Assembly: GCA_002471665.1 (NCBI GenBank) | Contig: DKQK01000025.1 | Span: 534 to 17,649 of the forward strand | Length of the DNA stretch: 17,116 nt | Reading direction: 5' to 3' | From: Gammaproteobacteria bacterium UBA7310 | GTDB lineage: Bacteria > Pseudomonadota > Gammaproteobacteria > Pseudomonadales > Ketobacteraceae | In this document: positions 1 through 7,178 of the stretch, one piece after another | Position numbering within the stretch: the first letter of the stretch is position 1 | How the letters are laid out: each line of letters starts with the position of its first letter | The notes under the pieces: generated by a model | Seen by the model: only the letters and a program-made list of their open reading frames with translations | Database searches by the model: none | Told to the model about the DNA's origin: nothing | Program-made: the position numbers and the translations under genes

Positions 1-3000
1 ATCCGCAGTGGTGGTGCCAATGGACCCAGCGTCGATAAAGACTTCAACCGACGCATTGGCTTCTGCCGTACCGCTAATCACCAACTGGTTATCTGAAGTT
101 ATACCATCTAATGGGATTCCAGTGTCCACCGAAATTGCTGTCACAATAGGGGCAGCCAGCCCACTTGTCACCACGATCACATTCAATACGCTGGAAGGTG
201 TCGAGGTATTGCCCGATGAATCCGTTGCTGTGGCCGTTATCGCATAACCACCGTCTGCCAAGGTGGTGCCGGTATGGTCATAGCTCCAATTACCACTGCC
301 ATCTGCAGCGGTGATACCAATGGACCCGCCACCAATAAATACTTCTACTGAGGTATTGGGTTCTGCTGTACCGCTAATGATCAATTGGTTATCTGAGGTA
401 ATGCCATCCCCTGCCGTTCCGGTATCATCGGTAATGGCCATAACTGTTGGTGCCACCGGAGCTGCCGCATCCACAGTGATATTTAATGCGTTGGAAATCG
501 CCGAACCATTACCGGACGAATCCGTTGCCACTGCCGTAATAGCGTAACTGCCATCCGCCAAAGTTGTGCCAGTGTGGTCATAGCTCCAGTTGCCTGAACC
601 ATCCGCAGTGGTAGTACCGATAGATCCAGCATCAACAAACACTTCAACCGATGCATTGGCTTCAGCTGTACCGCTAAAGATCAATTGGTTATCTGAGGTA
701 ATGCCATCCCCTGCCGTTCCGGTATCATCAGTAATGGCCATAACCGCCGGTGCTGCCGGAGTTGCCGTATCCACAGTGATATTTAGTGCGCTGGATGTCG
801 CCGACGTGTTACCAGAGAGGTCTGACGCAACCGCCGTAATGGCATAACTGCCGTCCGCCAAGGTGGTACCGGTGTGATCGAAACTCCAGTTGCCGCTGCC
901 ATCCGCAGTAGTGGTACCAATGGAGCCAGCATCAATAAACACTTCTACAGAGGCGTTGGCTTCTGCCGTACCGCTAATCACCAACTGGTTATCTGAAGTT
1001 ATACCATCTGATGGGGTTCCGGTGTCCACCGAAATTGCTGTCACAATAGGGGCAGCCAGCCCACTTGTCACCACGATCACACTGAATACGTTGGAAGTTG
1101 TCGAGGTATTGCCCGATGAATCCGTTGCTATGGCCGTTATCGCATAGCCACCGTCCGCCAAGGTATTGCCGGTATGGTCATAGCTCCAATTACCGCTGCC
1201 ATCCGCAGTGGTAGTACCGATAGATCCAGCATCAACAAACACTTCAACCGACGCATTGGCTTCAGCTGTACCGCTAAAGATCAATTGGTTATCTGAGGTA
1301 ATGCCATCCCCTGCCGTTCCGGTATCATCGGTAATGGCCGTAACTGCTGGTGCCGCCGGAGCTGCCGTATCCACAGTGATATTTAGTGCGCTGGATGTCG
1401 CCGACGTGTTACCAGAGAGGTCTGACGCAACCGCCGTAATGGCATAGCTGCCATCCGCCAGTGTGGTTCCAGTGTGATCAAAACTCCAGTTACCACTGCC
1501 ATCCGCAGTAGTGGTTCCAATGGAGCCAGCATCGATAAATAATTCTATAGAGGCATTGGCTTCTGCTGACCCTGAAAACACTAGTGTCGAATCACTGGTG
1601 ACTTGGTCACCTAATGCACCAGTATCCGTCGTAAATGAAATAATGGCTGGTGCAAGCGGTGCAGTTGTATCGATCAATAAATTGAAATCGCTTGAAATAC
1701 CGGATTGCAACCCCGAACCGTCTTCAGCCATTGCGGTAATTACGTAGGCTCCATCCGACAGGGTAGTTGCCGTTAGGTCCAGAACCCAGTCACCATTCAA
1801 ATCGGTGCTTGCGGTGCCCTGCTCTACCGTATCCAAATACACGACAACATCGATTCCGACACCTGCAGTGCCCTGAATGAACAGCGTATTATCCGCTGTA
1901 ATACCATCACTGGCGAGGCCACTGTCCGAGGTTACCCCTGTGATTACCGGGGTAGCAGGGATCGTGCCACTGATGGTTATGATAGTATCGCCGGAAAGCG
2001 CCGAGCGGTTACCTGCGATATCGATTGTCTGGGTGGTGATTGCATAAGTTCCGTTGCTCAGTGGTGTAGAGGTAAGATCCAGTAACCAGTCACCATTAGC
2101 ATCCACCGTAACTACCCCGGCTGAAGCACCATCCAAGAACAGCTCAACAGATTCTTCCGGCTGTGCCGTACCAAAAATCTGAACAGCACCGGTTGAGGTA
2201 ACACCATCACCCACAACACCTGTGTCCGGTTGCAGCCCCATGGACGTGACTGGATCAGGTGCCACCGTATCCATAATCAATGTAAATGCAGAGGACACCA
2301 AAGACTGATTACCAGCCCGATCTGTTGCCTCAAGTGTGATGCCATAGACGCCATCCTGAATGGTAACGGCACTGTAATCGAACACCCAGTTACCAGCGGC
2401 ATCCGCTTGCGCGCTACCCATAACCTGCGCGTCGCGACGCAGCCGGACTCTGGCAAAAGGCTCAGTGACTCCGCTAAAAAGCAGAGTGTTATCGTTCGTA
2501 ATCAAATCAGAATTACTGGCGCCACTGTCGTTGAAAATAAGCAGGTTCGCCGGGGCCACCGGGGCCTGCCGATCAACCACCAACGGAAACTGGGGCGAAG
2601 TGGCGCTTTGTAAATCCAGGAAGGTTGCATCGGCAGTTAACATATAGCTGCCATCAGCCAGATCCACCACGGTGTAATCCACACTCCAAACGCCGTCGCT
2701 ATCGGCTACGCTGTTGCCGATGGCGATCCCGTTCAGATACAGTGTCACGTTCATGCTGGGTTCTGCAGTGCCATCAATAACCAGGCTACCATCGCTGGTA
2801 TACCCATCCCCTGCGATATACGAATCATCCGAGATTGCTTCGACTATGGGTGAAGCAGGTGCGGTGGGATCGTAACGAAACGCAAAAGGTCGTTGCGAAG
2901 CCACCCTATCACCATTGGGTGCGATGGAAACCAGGTCAATTGTGTAATCGCCAGGAGAAAGGCTGATGAGGCTGAAATCCAGTCGCCAGTCGCCATTTGA

Positions 3001-3170
3001 ATCCGCAACGGTTGAACCATTCATTACATCATTGAGCCAGAACTCAATGGTGTGTCGTGGCTGGGCAGTACCGGAGAAAGCGATGGTATCGTCTATTATC
3101 CTGCCCTCGCCGAAGGCAACATCATCAGACCATAATGAAACTACGACAGGATATGCATAACCTTGGGGTG
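1..3170 (-). repeat. Tandem 300-bp (100-residue) Ig-like repeat array
   Basis: The codon for the conserved Asp of the D-x-x-G-x-W motif falls at 3003-3001, 2703-2701, 2403-2401, 2103-2101, 1803-1801, 1503-1501, 1203-1201, 903-901, 603-601, 303-301 and 3-1. That is eleven repeats at exactly 300-nt spacing with no insertion or deletion. Repeats above about 1560 are divergent from each other in DNA. Those below are close: 601-900 against 1201-1500 differs at about 16 of 300 positions by my count, and 1-300 against 901-1200 at about 23. Two subtypes alternate irregularly. The array continues beyond the left edge. Confidence 0.95.
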
Positions 3171-3408
3171 AAGTGATTCCGGAGTCTGTTGCATCGCCGC
3201 TCCCACCAACGGAATCACCGGTGCCGGAGTTCCCTTCGGTATCGGAACCAGCCCCATCATTCTCTGAATTGTTATTGCCTGAGTCACTGCTTTGGGTCTG
3301 ATCCGAGCCGCCGCCACCGCCGGTCCCGCCATCACCTCCGCCACCGCCGCCACAGGCAGCTATGAACACCATGCAACCGAGTAATACTGCTATCCGGATC
3401 GCACTCAA
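1..3408 (-). CDS. Large surface lipoprotein with tandem bacterial Ig-like repeats (partial, C terminus outside window)
   Basis: The minus strand is open from a TTG at 3408 to the window edge (1136 codons, no stop); an in-frame TAA lies at 3435-3433. The TTG start is chosen because it gives a complete lipoprotein signal peptide (MSAIRIAVLLGCMVFIAAC, lipobox IAAC, Cys19). The first ATG (3372) would leave only six residues before that Cys. GGAGG lies 12 nt upstream at 3425-3421. After Cys19 come six glycines and a Gly/Ser/Asp/Asn linker to about residue 78, then Ig-like repeats of 100 residues, each with a D-x-x-G-x-W motif and a segment like T-S-D-N-x-L-x-F-S-G-T-A-E. The repeats resemble Pfam bacterial Ig-like domains of the Big_6/Big_13 kind. 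Such proteins are usually surface adhesins or stalks; that role is inferred. The residue after Cys19 is Gly, not Asp, which fits outer-membrane sorting. The C terminus and total repeat number are unknown. Confidence 0.9.
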   Translation of the reverse strand, partial: MSAIRIAVLLGCMVFIAACGGGGGGDGGTGGGGGSDQTQSSDSGNNNSENDGAGSDTEGNSGTGDSVGGSGDATDSGITSPQGYAYPVVVSLWSDDVAFGEGRIIDDTIAFSGTAQPRHTIEFWLNDVMNGSTVADSNGDWRLDFSLISLSPGDYTIDLVSIAPNGDRVASQRPFAFRYDPTAPASPIVEAISDDSYIAGDGYTSDGSLVIDGTAEPSMNVTLYLNGIAIGNSVADSDGVWSVDYTVVDLADGSYMLTADATFLDLQSATSPQFPLVVDRQAPVAPANLLIFNDSGASNSDLITNDNTLLFSGVTEPFARVRLRRDAQVMGSAQADAAGNWVFDYSAVTIQDGVYGITLEATDRAGNQSLVSSAFTLIMDTVAPDPVTSMGLQPDTGVVGDGVTSTGAVQIFGTAQPEESVELFLDGASAGVVTVDANGDWLLDLTSTPLSNGTYAITTQTIDIAGNRSALSGDTIITISGTIPATPVITGVTSDSGLASDGITADNTLFIQGTAGVGIDVVVYLDTVEQGTASTDLNGDWVLDLTATTLSDGAYVITAMAEDGSGLQSGISSDFNLLIDTTAPLAPAIISFTTDTGALGDQVTSDSTLVFSGSAEANASIELFIDAGSIGTTTADGSGNWSFDHTGTTLADGSYAITAVASDLSGNTSATSSALNITVDTAAPAAPAVTAITDDTGTAGDGITSDNQLIFSGTAEANASVEVFVDAGSIGTTTADGSGNWSYDHTGNTLADGGYAITAIATDSSGNTSTTSNVFSVIVVTSGLAAPIVTAISVDTGTPSDGITSDNQLVISGTAEANASVEVFIDAGSIGTTTADGSGNWSFDHTGTTLADGSYAITAVASDLSGNTSATSSALNITVDTATPAAPAVMAITDDTGTAGDGITSDNQLIFSGTAEANASVEVFVDAGSIGTTTADGSGNWSYDHTGTTLADGSYAITAVATDSSGNGSAISNALNITVDAAAPVAPTVMAITDDTGTAGDGITSDNQLIISGTAEPNTSVEVFIGGGSIGITAADGSGNWSYDHTGTTLADGGYAITATATDSSGNTSTPSSVLNVIVVTSGLAAPIVTAISVDTGIPLDGITSDNQLVISGTAEANASVEVFIDAGSIGTTTAD

Positions 3409-3519
3409 CTGAAAAACCAACCTCCAAACTACTTAAACTTCTATAAGCCCAAAAATGCCGGGGATTACCTTGATAAAGATAGTTGAACGCTGGTAATACG
3501 CTGTTTTACTGGTTAATAC

Positions 3520-3641
3520 TTGTTCACAATTACTCCTCTTAACTGCTCCATTTGACAGCCCCCAAACTGAACAATTTATAAGCACATTTCTTCTAGTATT
3601 TCAGTGGTTTATGTACAAATACATGGACATATTGTGAACAA
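3520..3641. promoter_or_regulatory. Inverted pair of TTGT-N2-ACAA dyads, possible operators
   Basis: TTGTTCACAAT (3520-3530) recurs as its exact complement ATTGTGAACAA (3631-3641). Each copy is itself a dyad (TTGT-2 nt-ACAA; the second extends to ATTGT-2 nt-ACAAT). A looser form, TTTGT-1 nt-ACAAA, is at 3729-3739. Repeated dyads between divergent genes are typical of sites for a dimeric regulator, but the regulator and the controlled gene are unknown. Confidence 0.35.
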
Positions 3642-3770
3642 TATCGGGTTATCGGTGGTTTCACTCGTTTCCATCCCAGCAGTAGGCATCTGATTTATAA
3701 GGGGTTAATTCCGCGGAATACAGAGTGGTTTGTTACAAAAAACATACATTTATTTTTCCCTAAAAATGCA

Positions 3771-3782
3771 GACCGATCAGTC
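3771..3782. promoter_or_regulatory. GAC-C-GATC-A-GTC dyad, possible TetR-type operator
   Basis: The 12-mer GACCGATCAGTC is a palindrome except for one symmetric position pair. It sits 1 nt upstream of TATAAA (3784-3789), a possible -10 element for the epimerase gene, and would overlap that promoter. The shape is like operators of TetR-family repressors. No matching -35 is obvious, and no regulator gene is in the window. Confidence 0.3.
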
Positions 3783-3962
3783 ATATAAAGTTGCTGAAGG
3801 ATAGTTTCGATCAAGCCTTAATAGTTTTTGCCATTCACAAAGAAAACTTCTTGAGCAATCATGCCCTAACCGCAGCGGAAATCTGACCCGATTGTGTCGT
3901 GTTCTGCACATCATAATAAAGCGTTCACTAGAACCAATATTCACTACAGGGATACTGAAACC

Positions 3963-4997
3963 ATGAAAAAAGCACTTGTCACCGGCGCCGCCGGCTTCAT
4001 CGGATCACATGTGGTTGACCAGCTCACCACCATGGGTGTGGAAGTTCGCGCATCCGCCCTGCCCAACGAAAACACCGATAATATCGAGCACTGTAATCCG
4101 GAGATTGTGCGCGGAGACATGCTGGACAAGGGGTTTGTAAAGGAGATCGTCGAAGGTGTGGATACGGTGTTCCATCTGGCGGCGATTTACGCCACCTGGT
4201 TGCCTGACTGGAAACCCCTGTGGGAGGTGAACCTGCAAGGCAGCCGCAACATGCTATGGGCCTGCATGAATGCAGATAATATCCAAAAAGTGGTGTACAC
4301 CAGCTCTTTATCTGCCATTGGCCTGCTGCCGGGCAAGGCTTCTTCCAACGAAACGACGCCATTCAACCAATACGATGCCCTGCCCTACATTTTGAGTAAG
4401 TACCTCAGCCAACAGGAGGCACTGGATTTTGCTGAGCAAGGGCTCAACCTGACCGTGGTGAATCCGGCCTTTCCGTTTGGCCCCGGGGATGTGGCTCCCA
4501 CGCCAACCGGCGGCATCATCCTGAAAATGATCGAAGGAGGCGCCCGCTTCTCTTTCCCTGGTGGTTTCAATCTGGTGGATGTGCGGGATGTCGCTGCCGG
4601 CCACATCCTGGCAGCCGAGAAAGGGAAACAGGGGGAGATCTACATTCTGGGTAATGAAAACGTTAGCGGGGAGGAGTTCAGCAAGATGTGTGCAGAAATA
4701 CTGGGCAAGTCAGATCGTGTGATCCCACTGCCGGGCTTGTTGGTGGAAGGTGGCGCCCAGCTTGCGCAATTTATTGCCGAAAACATCACCCACTCCAAAC
4801 CGTACATTAACCCCAAAGAACTGAAATACACCTCTCAATACGCCTACATGGATTGCAGTAAGGCACGTAAAGAACTCGGATACAATCCACGGGATGTGAG
4901 GATTTCGTTACGGGATTCCATTGCCTGGTTCCAGAGCGAACAGTTTCAAAAACGCCAAAACAATGCCATGCCCTTGAAGGCAAGCGTTAATTACTAG
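3963..4997 (+). CDS. NAD(P)-dependent epimerase/dehydratase, extended SDR, HpnA-like
   Basis: This is a 344-residue cytoplasmic oxidoreductase of the extended short-chain dehydrogenase family. A Rossmann nucleotide-binding motif TGAAGFIG lies at residues 7-14, HLAA at 71-74, the catalytic Ser region YTSS at 112-115, and the catalytic pair Y142-x3-K146. The segment around 167-183 (VNPAFPFGPGD, then PTPTGG) and 201-213 (GFNLVDVRDVAAG) resembles HpnA-type and dihydroflavonol-reductase-like proteins. The substrate cannot be read from sequence, and there are no hopanoid genes nearby to support a hopanoid role. The start at 3963 is preferred over an in-frame ATG 69 nt upstream because the Rossmann motif then sits at the N terminus as usual, and AGGGA lies a suitable distance upstream. 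The mscS gene begins 66 nt downstream on the same strand with no clear U-tract terminator between, so the two may be co-transcribed. Confidence 0.88.
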   Translation: MKKALVTGAAGFIGSHVVDQLTTMGVEVRASALPNENTDNIEHCNPEIVRGDMLDKGFVKEIVEGVDTVFHLAAIYATWLPDWKPLWEVNLQGSRNMLWACMNADNIQKVVYTSSLSAIGLLPGKASSNETTPFNQYDALPYILSKYLSQQEALDFAEQGLNLTVVNPAFPFGPGDVAPTPTGGIILKMIEGGARFSFPGGFNLVDVRDVAAGHILAAEKGKQGEIYILGNENVSGEEFSKMCAEILGKSDRVIPLPGLLVEGGAQLAQFIAENITHSKPYINPKELKYTSQYAYMDCSKARKELGYNPRDVRISLRDSIAWFQSEQFQKRQNNAMPLKASVNY

Positions 4998-5031
4998 TTT
5001 TGTGGTGGATTTATAACAGCGCTTTTGTAAT

Positions 5032-5060
5032 ATTGCCCTCTTAACCAACAGGAGGGCAAT
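5032..5060 (+). promoter_or_regulatory. Hairpin that pairs the entire mscS Shine-Dalgarno
   Basis: The arms are ATTGCCCTCTT (5032-5042) and AGGAGGGCAAT (5050-5060), with the 7-nt loop AACCAAC between them. Nine pairs are perfect, then one U-G wobble and one U-A. The Shine-Dalgarno AGGAGG (5050-5055) lies wholly in the 3' arm, and the ATG begins at 5064. As RNA, the structure would hide the ribosome binding site. It is followed by UUUAAUG rather than a run of U, so a terminator is less likely. A regulatory role is inferred. Confidence 0.55.
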
Positions 5061-5063
5061 TTA

Positions 5064-5885
5064 ATGTTCGAAGATTTAGTCCCGAAAGACCTCACCCAAG
5101 AACTTATGATTGAGTGGGCGATCAGTATAGGAATGGCAATTCTTGTCTTCTTTATTGGTCGAATAGTAGCCGGCATCATTGTCAAAATCGCCCGTCACGG
5201 GATGGAACGCAGTGGCATGGATGCGTTGCTGGTGAACTTTGTGTCCTCCATCCTGCGCTGGGTACTGATGCTCTTTGTCATCATTGCTGCTCTGGAACAG
5301 CTGGGTGTGGACACCACATCTCTGGTTGCCCTGCTGGGTGCTGCCGGTATTGCTGTCGGTCTGGCATTGAAGGATTCCCTGCAGAATTTCGCTTCGGGTG
5401 TGATGCTGATCGTGTTCCGCCCTTTCAAGAACGGTGATTTTGTGGATGCCGGTGGAGTTATGGGTGTGGTTGAGCATATCGGAATTTTTACCACCATCAT
5501 GAAAACACCGGACAATAAAGAAGTGATCGTGCCCAACGGTCAGGTTTACGGGGGCACCATAACCAACTTTTCTGCCCGCGATACCCGCCGGGTGGATATG
5601 GTGTTTGGCATAGCCTATGACGCCGATATTCGCCAGGCAAAAAATATACTGACAGAAATCGTGACAAACGATGAGCGCGTACTGAAAGATCCTGCTCCGG
5701 TCATTGCCGTATCTGAACTGGCAGATTCTTCAGTCAACTTTGTGGTACGCCCGTGGGTGAAGTCACCGGACTACTGGGCCGTACTTTGGGATACTACCGA
5801 GAAAGTGAAATACGCTTTTGACGACGCAGGAATTGGTATTCCATTCCCGCAGGTGGAAGTGCACGTCAACCAGAACGAGCAGTAG
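5064..5885 (+). CDS. mscS: Small-conductance mechanosensitive channel, MscS family
   Basis: This is a 273-residue inner-membrane channel protein, close to the length of E. coli MscS. Predicted membrane segments lie at about residues 20-40, 58-78 and 86-118. The third is the pore helix, with the Gly/Ala-rich stretch LLGAAGIAVGLALKD followed by the amphipathic kink region (SLQNFASGVMLIVFRPF) and then the beta domain start (KNGDFV). The rest matches the cytoplasmic MscS beta and alpha/beta domains, including VPNG (157-160) and a C-terminal region ending in PFPQVEVHV. The family releases solutes when membrane tension rises on hypo-osmotic shock. The start has a strong AGGAGG 8 nt upstream, but this lies in a hairpin. 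The gene ends 16 nt before a symmetric terminator shared with the convergent cold-shock gene. Confidence 0.95.
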   Translation: MFEDLVPKDLTQELMIEWAISIGMAILVFFIGRIVAGIIVKIARHGMERSGMDALLVNFVSSILRWVLMLFVIIAALEQLGVDTTSLVALLGAAGIAVGLALKDSLQNFASGVMLIVFRPFKNGDFVDAGGVMGVVEHIGIFTTIMKTPDNKEVIVPNGQVYGGTITNFSARDTRRVDMVFGIAYDADIRQAKNILTEIVTNDERVLKDPAPVIAVSELADSSVNFVVRPWVKSPDYWAVLWDTTEKVKYAFDDAGIGIPFPQVEVHVNQNEQ

Positions 5886-5901
5886 AATCCGCGCAGGCAA
5901 T

Positions 5902-5935
5902 AAAAAAGGGTGAAGCAAATGCTTCACCCTTTTTT
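5902..5935. terminator. Bidirectional intrinsic terminator between mscS and csp
   Basis: The perfect inverted repeat has arms AAAAAAGGGTGAAGCA (5902-5917) and its complement (5920-5935). The GC-containing core GGGTGAAGC/GCTTCACCC is flanked by six A on one side and six T on the other. It therefore gives a hairpin plus U tract on both strands. It lies 16 nt past the mscS stop and 2 nt past the csp stop, so it can end both convergent genes. Confidence 0.93.
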
Positions 5936-5937
5936 AT

Positions 5938-6150
5938 TTATTCGACCACCTGGACGTTCTCCGCCTGGGGGCCCTTTTGACCTTGGGCCACACTGAATTG
6001 AACTCTCTGCCCTTCCGCCAGTGTTCTGAATCCGCTGCCGCTGATTGCACTGAAATGAACAAAAACGTCGGGGCCATTATCCTGCTCAATGAAACCAAAA
6101 CCTTTAGACTCATTGAACCACTTTACTTTGCCAGAAGAGGGTGTTGACAT
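5938..6150 (-). CDS. Cold-shock domain protein (CspA family)
   Basis: This 70-residue single-domain protein is the usual length for the family. It carries the RNA-binding motifs RNP1 (KGFGFI, residues 16-21) and RNP2 (VFVHF, 29-33), and KVKWFN near the N terminus. These proteins bind single-stranded RNA or DNA and act as RNA chaperones. Whether this copy is cold-induced or constitutive cannot be told from the protein. The predicted promoter at 6323-6296 gives a leader of about 139 nt, similar in length to leaders of cold-induced csp genes. The start is preceded by AGGTAA at a normal distance. The stop is immediately followed by the shared terminator. Confidence 0.97.
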   Translation of the reverse strand: MSTPSSGKVKWFNESKGFGFIEQDNGPDVFVHFSAISGSGFRTLAEGQRVQFSVAQGQKGPQAENVQVVE

Positions 6151-6295
6151 ACAAATTACCTAACTTTTTCAGACTTGCTTTGCGTATACCGAAGTACAGC
6201 TCTCGAGCACCTAGTCACCTGAATATTACACTTAACTCGCCATTTGGAATCGTTAATTAAGTTTGAATATTTAAGCAAAAAAGAGCTTGATTTCG

Positions 6296-6323
6296 ATTAT
6301 AACTCCACACCCATGCCCGTCAA
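6296..6323 (-). promoter_or_regulatory. Sigma-70 promoter of the cold-shock gene
   Basis: On the minus strand TTGACG (6323-6318) and a perfect TATAAT (6301-6296) are separated by 16 nt. The -35 matches the consensus at five of six positions. It lies 7 nt past the stop of the pseudouridine synthase gene. The expected transcription start near 6289 leaves about 139 nt of untranslated leader before the csp ATG at 6150. Confidence 0.7.
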
Positions 6324-6329
6324 CGACAT

Positions 6330-7175
6330 TTACTGCCAATAGGCCTTGATGTGATCAATTGAAAGTTCGAAGGTAACTGATCGCCCTTGAACAGGGCATG
6401 GATACGACAGTTTTGTTGCAGCCAGATGCAAAGGCTGTGAATTTTTGACCCCATATAGCGCATCACCGAGAACCGGGTGCCCTAAATGTGAGAGATGGCG
6501 CCGAATCTGGTGTTTTCGCCCAGTTTCAATCTCTACCAACAACAACGAGGTATCTGCAACACATTCCAGGCATTTCACATTGGTAACCGCGCGTCTTCCA
6601 TCAAGGGGGACTTCGATTCGTTGTTGATTTGAATCCCACGTGCCCTCCACCCGAACCCGGTAACTTTTTTCTATTTTCCGTTCGGCGAACAAACCGCTCA
6701 ACAACGCTGCTGATTTCTTGTCATGGGCGATCAGCATCAACCCGCTGGCATCCTGATCCAGGCGGTGGACCGGAAAAACCTGCCGGGCATTCTTGAAATG
6801 TAATTCCGCCAATCTCAGGATGCTGCAGTGATCACCCCACTCGTTACCCTGGCTCATAATACCCGGCGGCTTAAACCAAACACTATAGCGACCACAATCT
6901 TCCAATAACTCTGGCGATGAAGGTTTCGTCGCCAGTAGAACCGGATTGTAGAAAAGTTGAATCGTAGAACCCTTGGGCAGCCTCGCCGTGGCTCGACGTA
7001 AGCGCTGCCATTTCGCCTGTGGTTTCTTGCATTGCACGGCGCCATTGGCCATCGCCAGCTTGATGCGGCCTTTCGCCAAACCCGTATTGCTTGCCAACCA
7101 GTCACTGATGTTTTCAACAGATTCAGAAAGCTGAAAAGTCTGCTTCACTATTTGATCTGCACGCGGTGGATTCAT
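6330..7175 (-). CDS. RluA-family pseudouridine synthase
   Basis: This 281-residue enzyme is predicted to isomerise specific uridines in RNA to pseudouridine. The core motif VHRLDQDASGL lies at residues 136-146, with the catalytic Asp at D140; most family members have Thr where this protein has Ala143 (HRLDxxTSG). KPPG is at 102-105, and the conserved GRKHQIRRHLSHLGHPVLGD block is at 219-238. Residues about 20-75 look like a weak S4-type RNA-binding domain (ASNTGLAKGRIKLAMANGAV). Whether the target is rRNA or tRNA is not evident. The gene starts only 3 nt after the mksB stop, so it is almost certainly translated from the mks message. I see no terminator after it. Confidence 0.92.
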   Translation of the reverse strand: MNPPRADQIVKQTFQLSESVENISDWLASNTGLAKGRIKLAMANGAVQCKKPQAKWQRLRRATARLPKGSTIQLFYNPVLLATKPSSPELLEDCGRYSVWFKPPGIMSQGNEWGDHCSILRLAELHFKNARQVFPVHRLDQDASGLMLIAHDKKSAALLSGLFAERKIEKSYRVRVEGTWDSNQQRIEVPLDGRRAVTNVKCLECVADTSLLLVEIETGRKHQIRRHLSHLGHPVLGDALYGVKNSQPLHLAATKLSYPCPVQGRSVTFELSIDHIKAYWQ

Positions 7176-7178
7176 CAG

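Larger units (their letters stand above)
3409..3962. other. Divergent AT-rich intergenic region with several short dyads
   Basis: This region lies between the minus-strand lipoprotein start and the epimerase start. I see no ORF with a credible ribosome binding site and no RNA gene. It holds the lipoprotein's GGAGG (3425-3421), two near-identical direct repeats (3490-3499 and 3509-3519), three TTGT/ACAA dyads (near 3520, 3631 and 3729) and a GAC-GATC-GTC dyad (3771-3782) just before a TATAAA (3784-3789). I could not find a convincing -35/-10 pair for the lipoprotein. Base composition is clearly more AT-rich than the flanking genes, as expected for a regulatory region. Confidence 0.6.

Noticed and set aside
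8..1747. Series of plus-strand ORFs of 78-85 codons at 300-bp spacing that look like a small protein family
   Set aside because: They are antisense shadows of the minus-strand Ig-like repeats. They recur only because the real repeats are exactly 300 bp, and none has a credible ribosome binding site.
3894..3962. Upstream ATG extension of the epimerase by 23 residues
   Set aside because: The extra residues precede the Rossmann motif without any family support, and the ATG at 3963 has a better ribosome binding site.
5032..5060. Hairpin after the epimerase gene as an intrinsic terminator
   Set aside because: No U tract follows it, and it overlaps the mscS ribosome binding site; a role in translation fits better.
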